Positions 35,481 through 45,773 of a DNA stretch of 64,000 bases are shown one piece after another (positions within the stretch are counted from its first letter, which is position 1; each line of letters begins with the position of its first letter). Origin of the DNA: Pyxicephalus adspersus (Eukaryota > Chordata > Amphibia > Anura > Pyxicephalidae); NCBI RefSeq assembly GCF_032062135.1, contig NC_092859.1:51179226-51243225 (forward strand). Reading direction: 5' to 3'. The notes under the pieces were generated by a model, which had not been told where the DNA came from, did no database searches, and saw nothing but the letters and a program-made list of their open reading frames with translations. Both the position numbers and the translations under genes were made by a program.

Positions 35481-36236
35481 ATAAATATCTTATCGTTATT
35501 TAATTTTATGCCTCAAATGCCTAAAATAAAGTCTCAAATGTTATTGGTGCAGCATCACAACGAGGTCGTTAGACAGTGAGGTTATGACCATACACTGTTT
35601 TATTATGGAACTTGGATGTGATGTTCAACGACCACCAATGGTTGCAGAGGGGATTGCATCACTGTGATCTTTAGAGATGGCCATGAGAGATAATATTTAA
35701 ATAATTATGGTCATGGTTACAATCTGACTGAGGGAAGTAGGGTATAATTAAAAGCTAGAGATGCCATCACACTGAGTGGTTTCTCCTTCCCCGGCTGATT
35801 ACAGAAGATGATAGGAATTCTTGCTGTTATGGGCCAATAATAGATGAGTAAGAACTTGTGATTAAGAAGTACCTGGGTGTTTTGTTTCATTCTGTATCTC
35901 TACCTGCCACTGATGATCCCACAACCCTTTCACCTTGTTTCAAGGTTGTAATGTAGAATGTGACAACTGTGGGGAGAAGAAGTGAAATATGGTATGTGAA
36001 AGAGCCATGAAAAGAGTTTGTGGGACTGCAGTGATGATGTTGTGAACTTACTAATGTATGGAGTAATTAAGGGTTGGTGTAAACCTTATGTAGATTGGGT
36101 GATATATCAATGCACACACAAGTACAATGAAAATCAGGAGGGGTGTAAATTAAATGATAGTGGGTGAGGTGTTAATAGTGGAGGCAAGAGTCTATCATTA
36201 AAGAGGTTTTATACAGTAGAGGTGTGAAAAGCATCA
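35266..36236. other. Intergenic sequence with one microsatellite
   Basis: Apart from the TA run at 35444-35478, nothing was recognised. Confidence 0.4.
35436..35478. repeat. (TAAA)n/(TA)n microsatellite
   Basis: Four AAAT units run into about 16 TA units. Confidence 0.9.
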
Positions 36237-36244
36237 CCCTATGT

Positions 36245-36572
36245 CAGTGGTTGCCAACCTCTTTGGTCCCATGGACCGCTAAAAGTACCGGCTCTGGGCT
36301 CAAAGGGGAGAAACCTCCCCCATAGTGGCGTCAGGATGCTATAACCCCGCCCACTCTCCAGATCTGAGCCTGCGATGGGAGAGAGGACAGGTTGTGTCCA
36401 GACTCAACCCACCCACTTCCCTGAGCCTGGGATTTGTACAGGGGACGTGGTCCGTGGCTCTGGCCGGTGCACCCCGCTAGGGGAGTCCTTCTTCTGACCA
36501 TGCTCGGGGGGGCAACAGCCAAAGCTGCGCACTACCAAAATTTTCTCGCAGACCACCGATTGGCGACCGCTG
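36245..36572. mobile_element. hAT non-autonomous element with perfect 8-bp duplication
   Basis: The left end CAGTGGTTGCCAACC mirrors the right end, which reads CAGCGGTCGCCAATC on the minus strand. The direct repeat CCCTATGT lies at 36237-36244 and 36573-36580, the 8-bp duplication of hAT transposons. At 328 bp it has no coding capacity. Its ends resemble those of the element at 15006, but the interiors differ. Confidence 0.9.
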
Positions 36573-36580
36573 CCCTATGT

Positions 36581-37129
36581 GACTGAATGTCTGTCCAAAT
36601 TATCTGGTATCTGTCTTCTAAAAGGAGTTGATTTGTATGTAGCACACAAAAGTAAATTATTTGTAAAAGTTCTGGCTTTCTAAAACTTAACTTGTATCTT
36701 GTATAAATAATGACTAATAATAATGGCAATAATAACTATTGTGTATATTGAGCTGCCATGTGTCAAAGTTTTTAAATAGTTGGTATTCTTTCCTGTGATG
36801 TGTTTGAAGATCCCTGTTTAAAGCGAACCTGTGTTACCTGTGTTAGCTTGTGTCAGCTTGCATCCATAAAAAAATAAAACATTATATTTATGGCAGCAGC
36901 TATCTTGCATAGGGGACTTTTGATCTTGTCATCTATTCCTGACATTCTGCACTGCCCTAACTCCTCCCCCACTACCTAAGCTGCCCACCAAGGCCCTCCA
37001 ACCTAAAAATTAGTGTGTTGTCTTCTGGGATTGGTTGGTGCTGATGTTATAAATGTTAACTACAGATCAGGACCCCACATCACACTGCAATATTAGATCC
37101 CTTTCTCGTATCACCATCCTTCTCCTCAC
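36581..37129. other. Intergenic sequence without recognised features
   Basis: A small imperfect tandem (CTGTGTTA units) lies near 36829. Nothing else was recognised. Confidence 0.4.
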
Positions 37130-37415
37130 CACCCAGTATTATTATCCCCTTCCTCACAGCTGAGTATTGTCATCATCTTTCTCTGCGGATCTAGTTGTCC
37201 CATCTGTAAAACCCGTTGTCACCTTCATCTGCAAAGCCATTCCCACCCTCATCTATGGAGCCCATTGTCATCCCCATTTGTGTTGTCACTCTCATCTGTT
37301 CTCACCCTCATCCAAGGAGCCCAATGTCATCCTCATTTGTTGAGCACGTTGTCACCCTAATCCATGTCACCCTCCTCCACAAAGCTAGTTGTCACCTCCA
37401 TCTGTGGAGCCTAAT
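37130..37415 (+). repeat. Degenerate minisatellite, TTGTCACCCTCATCTGTGGA-like unit
   Basis: Units of about 27-33 bp containing GTTGTCACCCTCATC and GGAGCCCA recur roughly nine times with much variation. An open frame through the array reflects its repetitive composition only. Confidence 0.65.
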
Positions 37416-37499
37416 AAAAATGAAAATTAAAAATAACTAGCAGATGAACTCTCAATGGAGTTGACTCAATTGACTCAACATTAAAAATAAACATAGGTT

Positions 37500-37755
37500 T
37501 TGTTTCTTTCCTGATGAAGCAGGGATTGGCCTGCGAAACGCGTCGAAAGTAAAAAGATTTCATCTAATCTATGCGAGACCATGTTGTGAAATGGTTAATA
37601 TACATGTTTTTATATTATTATGTACCCACTGTGGTGCAGTTTTTATGTATATTTTTAATGTTTAAAAATAAAGGTTATATATTTTTTTGATTTATTTTAC
37701 AATTTGTGCCTAAAAAATCCCCTGATTGGTCTGTGATACTTGAAAAAATTAGGAT
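37500..37755 (+). mobile_element. Upstream terminal repeat (pLTR) of a Penelope-like element
   Basis: The segment 37619-37750 is repeated directly at 42425-42554, with shared blocks TATGTACCCACTG, GTTATATAT, TTTATTTTACA and TCCCCTGATTGGTCTGTGAT. Direct terminal repeats flanking the coding region are typical of Penelope-like elements. A hammerhead ribozyme motif lies at its left. Confidence 0.75.
37506..37549 (+). ncRNA. Hammerhead ribozyme motif of a Penelope-like element
   Basis: Core blocks CTGATGA (37511-37517) and GAAA (37535-37538) are separated by a perfect 5-bp helix II (GCAGG/CCTGC) with a 6-base loop. Helix I is formed by CTTTC (37506-37510) and GAAAG (37545-37549), perfectly complementary. 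Helix III would be only A-T and C-G closing on two bases, and the cleavage triplet is GTC ending at 37544. This is a type I layout with a minimal helix III, as described for Penelope-like elements. One unpaired A (37518) between the core and helix II departs from the standard consensus, so activity is uncertain. Confidence 0.7.
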
Positions 37756-38106
37756 TTGGTATCGGGATGTGGCACGTTGGAGTAAAAACTTTATGATTTG
37801 ACCCCTAACTACAAAAAATATACATGTCACGATTTGGGGAGGAAAACACCCGTCAAAGGGGCCAAGTTATATGGTATATTAGTTTGTACATATTTTTTAA
37901 TAAGTTTTGCTATGTATTTGTGCACGAATACCTATTGTAATGTACCTTTAAAAGGATATTTGTTCATTAGATTGACTGATATATTGGGCGATCTATGTTT
38001 TTTTGTTTTGTGTGTTTTGTGAAATCTCTTCTTCACATGCTAGAAAAGAATCTTAAACCAATGCGATTACCTATAAATTAAAGAGGATTATACAAAAAGA
38101 AATCTA

Positions 38107-39210
38107 TTGAATATTGGCATATACATTTTTTTAAAAAATATATTATCGAGAACTATAACCCTTATTGGTTTGAGAGTACAGATTTTCCCTAATATAAAAG
38201 ATAATACTTCAATTAGAAGTGAATGGGAAAATACTTTAAGACAATGTTCCACCCATTTTATGGAAATCCTAATAAAATACCATAATGCAGAGTTAATGAA
38301 GGTAGAGCAAGAACTGGATAGATTTTATTCTGAGTATATGGAAATTATATCCTCTGAAGCATTTGAAACAAAAAACACTGAAATCAAAGCTTTTCTAGAC
38401 AAAATCAATTCAGAACTTTTTTCAAACAAAGAAAAAAAGTTCTTAAAGGACCAGCAGGCATTTTTTATAGGTAGGGCCTATAAATGGCAAAATCAATCAA
38501 AACATAATTTTAAATACACACGTAGACAAAGGGAAGAACAATCAGATAACATGGATGAAAGCAAATCTGAAAATTCTTCACAACATTCTTCTAATGCAAA
38601 AACACTAAGCACTTTCACTCTATCACACAAATGGGGTGTAAAAAGACAAAGGGTGATTTTTCTAGTCAAGAAAAACAAAAGCATAAAAAACGAACAAAAG
38701 AACAACAAAAGGAAGAAAAGAGATATACAAGATATTCGGACTCACAGTATGGCCTCACATATCCAACACAGAAACACTCAAACAACACTCACTTACTCCT
38801 TCAATGACAACTTCACCCCAGAAACCAGGACGTATCGACCAATATACCACGAAACGACTCACTCACCTGACACACTAAATGTGATAAATCTACCACAAAA
38901 TCCTTTATCCACAATTGAAACTGACGTCCTACAATTAGGCCTCAACTTCTGTCCGACAAATGTATTTGATAAATTTGAGTTTGTAAAAGATGTTCACCTA
39001 TTTGCACGAAGATTGTTTTATTGTGTACTTTTTGATAAAAAACCACAAATGGAGGACAGGGCCCCAAAAGATTGGGCGAACTTTGATTCCATTGATTTCA
39101 AAATATTAAAGGATTTGACCTTGCTATATGAGGAAAATCAAACCTGGGAAGATACTCACACAGTTGAAAAGAAAAGAGATTATGAAAATATAAATTTAAA
39201 GGGGAGATAG
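38107..39210 (+). CDS. N-terminal ORF of the Penelope-like element
   Basis: An uninterrupted frame of 367 codons precedes the reverse transcriptase. The first half is rich in Lys, Glu and Asn with predicted helical, coiled-coil-like character. The middle is basic (KKNKSIKNEQKNNKRKKRD). The end carries a conserved block with NLPQNPLSTIETDVLQLGLN, FCPTNVFDKFEFVKD and FARRLFY, which is found upstream of the RT in Penelope-like elements. Its role is not established; RNA or DNA binding is an inference from the basic stretch. It ends with a stop about 150 bases before the RT motifs. The true start is uncertain. The length without stops is notable beside the broken RT. Confidence 0.65.
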   Translation: MNIGIYIFLKNILSRTITLIGLRVQIFPNIKDNTSIRSEWENTLRQCSTHFMEILIKYHNAELMKVEQELDRFYSEYMEIISSEAFETKNTEIKAFLDKINSELFSNKEKKFLKDQQAFFIGRAYKWQNQSKHNFKYTRRQREEQSDNMDESKSENSSQHSSNAKTLSTFTLSHKWGVKRQRVIFLVKKNKSIKNEQKNNKRKKRDIQDIRTHSMASHIQHRNTQTTLTYSFNDNFTPETRTYRPIYHETTHSPDTLNVINLPQNPLSTIETDVLQLGLNFCPTNVFDKFEFVKDVHLFARRLFYCVLFDKKPQMEDRAPKDWANFDSIDFKILKDLTLLYEENQTWEDTHTVEKKRDYENINLKGR

Positions 39211-39359
39211 CTCCTAAGTCAACCAAATTCCCAGACTTCAAAACTCAAACATACATGCATTTGTACGACAAGTAACACAGACTGTAACTGAATTAAGCAT
39301 CAAAAAAGATTGTCCAAATAATAATACTAAAAAAAACTGCAAGCCATTGATAATCTCCG

Positions 39360-40142
39360 AAAAAATAAAACAATAAAAATAAAACCATCGGATAAGGGCG
39401 GAATTGTAGTAGTACTCGATAAAGATCATTATAAAAACTTATGTTTAAAGATTTTGAGAAATGATGACTGGTATAAACCAATTCCAAAGATCTCAATATA
39501 GCTCTACTATGAAGAATTTTAAAATTTGATTGGTAAAGCATATAATAACAAGACAATTGATAAAAATATGTTTGATTTTCTAAAAATAGAATGTCCTGTA
39601 CTTCCCACGTTTTACGGCCTTCCAAAAATTCACAAAAATGCTATAGATTCTCCGGGACGTCCGATAGTGTCTGGAATTGGTAGCAATTGTTGATAAATAT
39701 TTGCATCCCTTTGTTCTAAGTCTCCCTTCATATATCAAAGATACACCAGAACTTTTGAAAATGATAGACGACCTATATGTACCCCAAGGACCAATTTTAG
39801 CAGCCATTGATATAGAGGCACTATATTCTACAATTCTACATGAAAAGGGCTTAGATGCCATAAAAACCTTTTTGTGCGAAATTAGCCGAGATACCTGGCC
39901 ATTAAATCAATTTGTATTAACCTTGTTAGAATATATTCTGTTTAGAAATATTTTCACCTTTGATAGACAAACATACTTCCAGGTGCAGGGAGTGGCAATG
40001 GGGACACAATGTGCTCCCACGTATGCCAACCCGTACCTGGGGGTGTGGGAAAAAGACCTATTTTCAGATGAATCCTTTTCGATGTACCTTCCCCGTATTC
40101 TATTATGGAGAAGATACATCGACGACGTCATCCTCATATGGA
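39360..40142 (+). pseudogene. Penelope-like reverse transcriptase, upstream part
   Basis: The frame begins KPSDKGGIVVVLDKDHYKN and continues with FYGLPKIHK, SPGRPIVSG, a frameshift near 39680, VDKYLHPFVLSLPSYIKDT, IDIEALYSTI, GVAMGTQCAPTYAN and the catalytic RRYIDDVIL (Asp-Asp at 40121-40126). These are the signature blocks of Penelope-like reverse transcriptases, which are related to telomerase. Besides the frameshift there is at least one stop (near 39500). The domain is cut at 40142 by a 533-bp transposon and resumes at 40676. Confidence 0.85.
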
Positions 40143-40675
40143 GGCTGATTCATCAAGCAAAATCGGAAGCTCTCTCGCGCATTCGTATTCTCGATCCGAA
40201 ATCGTACGCCGTCGCGCAATTCAGCAACTGAAAGAGCTCGCGGCCGGAGCCACGCATCGCCGGCAGCTTTACACTGGCGAGCTTGCATTAAAAGTCACTG
40301 TTCCCCTAAAAAATCATTCTTTCTAATGGCTTAATCGCGCAGCTGAAATCTAATGAAGCATTAAAGATTCTAATTGACCTGTAAAGGACTGTAAACAAGC
40401 ACAGAACAGAGAGCAGGTGTGCGGTAATTAATTGCTATGATCTCACCATTGATCTTAACAGATCCTTCTTAATCGCGCAGCTGAAATCTAATCGCCTTAA
40501 TTGGTGGATGCGCGACCCCTGTTGCCCATTTTGTTATGAAGGCAAGCATCCGGCTTGGCAGTGAGATGCGAATGAACGAGCGCATATGACTCCAGCCCGC
40601 GGTAAATCGGCTCGATATAACTGCGCGAAAGTACGCACGACCAGCGAGCACGGATTTCATTGATAAATTAGGCCC
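40143..40675. mobile_element. Short TIR transposon inserted in the Penelope RT
   Basis: The left end GGCTGATTCATCAAGC and the reverse complement of the right end, GGGCCTAATTTATCAATG, form imperfect inverted repeats. ATGGA flanks both sides (40138-40142 and 40676-40680). The first 130 bases match the left arm of the palindromic element at 10158. Inside, a 25-bp block beginning CTTAATCGCGCAGCTGAAAT occurs twice (about 40331 and 40470). CpG content is high. There is no coding capacity. Confidence 0.85.
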
Positions 40676-41380
40676 ATGGACTGGGTCAAAGTCTGAACTC
40701 AAAGAATTTTTTCGTAAAATCCAATTGAATAGATATAATTCAAAATTTACGCTAGAAAGCAGTGATTCGTCTTTACCTTTTTGGAATATAATGATAGAAA
40801 TTAATCAACAAAATACTCTTACAACCAAACTACACCGAAAAGATACAGCAGGCAACACAATTTTATCAGCATCTAGTGCCCATCCAACCAATCTAAAAAA
40901 CAGTATCCCTTATTTGCAATATTTACGCCTGCGATGCATTTGTTCCCAAGAATGTGACTTCTTGAGTTTGGCAAAGGATCTGCAAAAGAGACTTCTCAGT
41001 AGGGGTTATAGTAAAAAAAAAGTGTTAAAAAGGCCTATCAGAGAGCTAAATCACAAACCCGATTAGAAGCACTATTTAAGAGAAAAGATGACAAAAAAGA
41101 ACCCCGTATTATTATTATACCCAGGTACTCAAAAAATCATAAAACATTAGGAGATATTTTGGAGAAATTTTGGCCACTCCTAAAAGCAGATCCAGAAATT
41201 GGAAAACGTATTCCAAATTATTCTCAGATAACATAAAAAACTGCTTTCACTTAGAGATAAGCTAGTGGAAAGTCACTTTTCGTCGACAGCAACTGTAAAA
41301 AAAAGAGCAGTCGCATTGGGCACTTTTGCTTGAAAAAAGTACAGACAAAGATCATTTTGACATACCTGTCCACTTTGCCC
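40676..41380 (+). pseudogene. Penelope-like reverse transcriptase, downstream part and linker
   Basis: After the inserted transposon the frame continues with GSKSELKEFFRKIQLNRYN, FTLESSDSSLPFWNIMIEI, TTKLHRKDTAGNTILSAS and SAHPTNLKNSIPYLQYLRLR. This corresponds to the RT thumb region of Penelope-like elements. A stop occurs near 41064, and the linker toward the endonuclease (to about 41380) is spread over several frames. Counting ATGGA once joins this part in frame with the upstream RT part. Confidence 0.8.
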
Positions 41381-41700
41381 CTCGCTCACATATTGATTGT
41401 AACTCCATGGGAGTGATTTATTTAGCGTTTTGTAGCTATGGCAGATTCTATGTCAGTAAAACTTAAAGAGTGTTCAGAAAAAGAATTTATGATGTCTACA
41501 ATATAACCAGTGGAAAAATTGTTACACCATTAGGTTTCCACATGAGAACCTGCCACAGCTACAATTGTAACGAGATGAGATTTGTAGCTCTTGAGAAACT
41601 TTTCCCAAAAGAAAGAGGTGGGATTTAGATAGAGAGTTGCTGAAAAGGGATGCTGTATATATAAACTAAAAGCCAATAAATTCCCAAGGTTTAAATGAAA
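41381..41700 (+). pseudogene. GIY-YIG endonuclease domain of the Penelope-like element
   Basis: The frame reads GVIYLAFCSYGRFYVSKT (41407-41463), the degenerate GIY...YVG motif with the final Gly changed to Ser. A stop follows, then VFRKRIYDVYNITSGKIVT, GFHMRTCHSYN, MRFVALEKLFPKERGG. This nuclease nicks target DNA during insertion of Penelope-like elements. The in-frame stop at 41464-41466 inactivates it. Position after the RT is as expected for the endonuclease-bearing Penelope lineage (Neptune-like). Confidence 0.8.
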
Positions 41701-42424
41701 TTATTAGTTACAAACCATTTCTAGAGTAAAAACCTCTTAAATTAGATCTAGAACACTTCACATTATTTTGCCCTCTCTCAATAAATGACTAGGGAAGGCT
41801 AGACATTAAACGAAGGTGCACACAAGTAAGAGTGGATATGACATACAGAAAGGATACTAGAAATCTGTTCCCAGTTACATTTTTAGTTTTGTAGTTTGTG
41901 TTATTTTTTCATTTGGGTGTTTTGTTTGTGTGTGTCTTCTTTGTTATTTTGCTTTTTGCCCTTCGGTACACTTTCTATGATTGTGTAATGAATTGATAGA
42001 TGCATCAGATATTTCCAGTCAACAACACACTTTATATTGTCAGGATATATCTGATTAACAATCGTATCATCTATGTTATCAGGATAAAATATCTGTTGAC
42101 CTTTGTGTCTTTTGTAATAATATACAAATAATTCATTATTGTTATGCTCAACTAATACTTATGCTAAGTATATTACCAGTACTAAATATTTGTTGATGCC
42201 ATAATTACAATGTTTAAATCACTTAATATCTCTGGTGCATGGAGAGCGCAAAGCCCCACAGTTGCCCACTATTTATATGGCCGACTCTGGGGCTTTAGTT
42301 TTACCAATGGCAGAAATCTTATTTAGAGGATCCTGCCATGGACTTGTTTTGCACCCCCTGTGTTCCCTAGGCATCTTCCCCCCTGTCCCCCTTCCTTCCG
42401 GATTTGGAAGTACCGGATTTGGGA

Positions 42425-42554
42425 TATGTACCCACTGTTGTGCAGTTTTATGTATATTTTTAATATTTAAAAAAGGTTATATATATTTTTTTATTTATTT
42501 TACAGTTTGGGGCTAAAAAAATCCCCTGATTGGTCTGTGATACTTGAAAAATTG
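42425..42554 (+). mobile_element. Downstream terminal repeat of the Penelope-like element
   Basis: It is a direct repeat of 37619-37750 with small length differences. The hammerhead part of the upstream repeat is not seen to its left. Together the two repeats delimit an element of about 5.05 kb, including the 533-bp insertion. A spacer of about 700 bases without motifs separates it from the endonuclease. Confidence 0.75.
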
Positions 42555-42640
42555 TTATCTTCCTTGTTAACTAGTAATCCCTCCACCTTCCAAATAATTA
42601 AGATCAGAGAGAGGAAACATATAGTATCTGAAATTCAGCT

Positions 42641-42897
42641 TATGTGACAAACATGGATGAGCAGGAACTCAGGAGAGAACCACACACCTCCAAGCAGAGA
42701 ATAATAACCGCATGACCTGAAGTGTAAGGCCAGGCTAAATAGAGGAATAGTAATGATAACCAGCTGCAGCTGAGACCAGAGGTGTCATTACCAACAACAA
42801 CACTGAAACAAGTGAAAGCAAAGAGACTGTCATATAACCTCACGTGCAACCGGTCTCTCAGATCTTCTAACCTCAGTCAGGGGAGGGACCGTGACAG
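42641..42897 (-). mobile_element. Probable short solo LTR of another gypsy-like family
   Basis: On the minus strand it begins TGTCACGGTCCCTCCCCTGA and ends near TTTGTCACA, the TG...CA pattern with the TGTCAC start common to gypsy LTRs. It differs in sequence from the other LTR copies in this window. No internal region or clear duplication was seen. Confidence 0.45.
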
Positions 42898-43074
42898 GTA
42901 GACAACCCTTCTAAATAAAGTAAAATTGTTGTTGTTCTTCCTTCGACATCAAGGTTTTCTTCTTGGACATTTTGCGATTAATTGAAGATACTTCTGCAAG
43001 TTAGGAGGCCCTCTTTTCCTCACTGTCAGCTTGCAATGCTTGCCTTGAAAAGGTGACCGATAGGCAGTCCAATG

Positions 43075-43250
43075 TGTGACACATGTCAGACCAGGCCCAG
43101 AAAAGAGGAGGGGTAAAGTACCTGACACCTGTTGCTGTGTTACTGTCGTTGTGCCACAGGGCAGGATGGTGGACCTGGCGCAGAGACCAAGCATCTCCTC
43201 GGTCTTCACTAGAGCCTTTAGTGGTGAGGATTTTACAGTCAATCTGACAT
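43075..43250 (-). mobile_element. LTR fragment of the gypsy family
   Basis: The plus strand contains GTCTTCACTAGAGCCTTTAG then TGGTGAGGAT and a GACCAAGCA block, matching the reverse complement of the family's 3' region (10490-10530 and 1435-1470). It is only partial and heavily diverged. Confidence 0.5.
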
Positions 43251-43254
43251 TCCC

Positions 43255-44417
43255 TCAAACATTCTCTGATAGGAATTATTTATTGCTGTTGAAACACATG
43301 GACCTGGAAGATGTCCACGAGAGAATGTTTGAAGGCATGTCAGATTCCCTGTTTTATAAATAGAGCCCTTTGTGTCAAATGTGTATGTCCAACATTATTG
43401 ATAATTATCTGTGTAGAATACTGTGCCTACAGTGCAGCCCACAGTCCTGCAGGCTAGTCATTGGGAAAAGTGCAGCATTTGTTGATTAACCACAATTCTC
43501 TAATATAGAAGAACCTGCATGCTCTGCCGCTATTCTCCTGTCTATTCCATGCTCATTTTAGAACTGAAAACTGTAGTATTTTGACCATTGTTTTTGTTTG
43601 TTTGGCAAATGTTACCTGACTAAACAAAAAGTCTACTCAAAAGCTCCTGGCTTTGAGCTCAACAATCATGTATTTTTTCTGTTCTCACCAACGTCATTGT
43701 GCACTGATATTTCTGTTGCATAATATATTATTAAAACTCCAAGAGTGAAAGCATTGTGCTATTGATGGAACTAGGAAATTCAAAGCAAAAACTGAAGTGT
43801 TTCATTGCCTGGCCTATAGAAAACCTCACTTTGTAATATTGATTCTAAAGGACAACTATAGCCAAAATCATTTTATGTAATATCCTACTACAGATTTCCA
43901 AAGTGTTGTATTGTGTAATTTTGCCTATGAACTAATTTTCATGAATTATCCAGACTAAACAATTTGTGCTCACTCAAATTATATAGTGAATGTTGTTCAT
44001 CCTATATGGTATAAGCTTTGAACCTTCAATCATTTACAATAAGTTCACTTTTATAAGTGCTGATTAACACACAGAAATGTGAACTGCAACAAGGGATGAG
44101 CCAGCTTTACTTAGGTAAAAAGCCAACTGCACAAACTATTGCAGCTGCACAACTCTGTTTGATCATACAGGTAACTGGTGGCTTGCTTAAATCTCACCTA
44201 GCCTAAATCATTCCTGATGTAGCAATACCATACAAACATTTCATGGTGCCTGTAGGTACCAATGCCAGCTTTAAAAGGACTGTTTACCTAGGAATAGGCT
44301 GTGTGTAAGCATAAACTCCTGATGTAGTGCATGGTAACCCCTTGCTCTTCAGCTGCCAAATGCCAAGGCCTCCATGTCCAAGGGGGGTAAAGTCATAAAG
44401 GGTCTAACACTAATGTC
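43255..44417. other. Intergenic sequence without recognised features
   Basis: No gene or named repeat was recognised. A short inverted pair (ATGTCAGATT / AATCTGACAT) lies near 43240 and 43336. Confidence 0.4.
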
Positions 44418-44486
44418 ATTCATAGTCTAACACTGTATAGGCTGTGCTTAAGCCCAGCACAGCCTATACAGTGTTAGACTATGAAT
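44418..44486. repeat. Perfect 31-bp inverted repeat with 7-base loop
   Basis: The left arm 44418-44448 (ATTCATAGTCTAACACTG...) and right arm 44456-44486 are exact reverse complements. The loop is TAAGCCC. The size suits a microRNA-like precursor, but no conserved microRNA was recognised. It may be the core of a foldback repeat. Confidence 0.9.
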
Positions 44487-44639
44487 TCCTATAGGGAGCT
44501 ACCTATAAAGGAACAAAAAGGCTGTTCACCAGACAAAACAAGCATTAATTATATACAAATAATGCCCTATTTCAGTTTCCTCGTGTATTCATTAAGCCAA
44601 ATCCATTACAAGAAATTTGTCTGTTTTGTTAATTTGTTA

Positions 44640-44990
44640 TTCACGATTTATTAGGTATTCCACATATATGTAAAATAGAATGGGTGCATCGTCTGGGTCC
44701 TTTTTGAAATGAAATCAAAAAGGCGAGACCTGTAATAGCAAAATATCTGGATTTTACAAAGTGTACTTTGATTTTTCAAACATATGAAGCTAAACGAACT
44801 TTAATTCTGGATGGACACTCCTTGGTAATTTTTGCAGATTATTCATCTAAAATATCACGTAAACGTAAAAGTTTCAGTATAATTTGTTCAGATCTTTATC
44901 ATCATGGGATCCGATTTACACTAACATATCCGGCTACTTTGCACATTAAAGATCAGCAAGGGCAGAACCATGCTTTTACATCAATTTAAG
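44640..44990 (+). pseudogene. L1-like LINE ORF1 C-terminal fragment
   Basis: Frames read ARPVIAKYLDF, then EAKRTLILDGHSLVIFADYS, ISRKRKSFSIICSDLYHHGI and RFTLTYPATLHIKD. This matches the C-terminal RNA-binding part of the L1 ORF1 protein, which binds the element RNA. Only about 100 codons remain, with a frame break near the start. It is the upstream-most part of the LINE whose ORF2 begins at 45774. Confidence 0.75.
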
Positions 44991-45773
44991 AGGCAAATGA
45001 GTATAATAAAGATTTAAAGCGGGTAAATCTGGAAAAAAGCACAAGTTGAATCACAGGAAGATATACCTCTCTCTCAAACCTCTAAAATATCTACAGAAGT
45101 AGAGGCCAAACATCAAAGATTGATGGACAGAGCTACCTCCCGCAAACAATTAGGACATAATTCAGAAATAAAGTCTTTAAAATAGAAGGGAACACCTTAT
45201 TAGAAGAAAATATGTAAATTTTATGCTATAATATTGAAGTGTCTATGTCAAAAGAAAAATTATTATATACGACCAGTGTATTTTAATGTAACTCTATATA
45301 TATTCAAGCTAATGTAAGTAAGTGAAGATTGATGGTATATTAGTTATGTGATATTACATTTTTTGTGGGTATCTTGCTGCAAATGTTTTATAAATGCTAT
45401 GGCGAGTGCTCTTATATGTATATAGAAATGCCTAAGGGATTTTTGGGGGCCTTTAATATGCAAATTATGATTTTGTTTAATGGTGGATATTTCTATGAGG
45501 AAAAAAGGAAGTCCATTAGATAGATTTTGTATGTTTGTATGTTTATGAATTATGTTAATAGCATCATTTGGGTAAGGTTTTATGTGTTTTTTTCACTGTT
45601 TCATACCATTGCCTAGGAAATTTTTTAAAGTCAATCAAAGATAGATGTCTTTAGACACTACTTGCATTGTTTATATTGGTCATTTGAGAATAAGATATGT
45701 GAACAGATATACATACGAAATGTGAGAGAATATAATATAGAGGATAGAATATACATTGGGATACACTCATTTT

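Noticed and set aside
35182..35481. 99-codon minus-strand frame starting MIYIYIYIY
   Set aside because: The start is the TA microsatellite, and the rest is the wrong strand of the Harbinger remnant region.
37130..37415. CRISPR-like spacing of repeated units
   Set aside because: Units are degenerate and abutting without unique spacers, in a vertebrate genome. It is a minisatellite.
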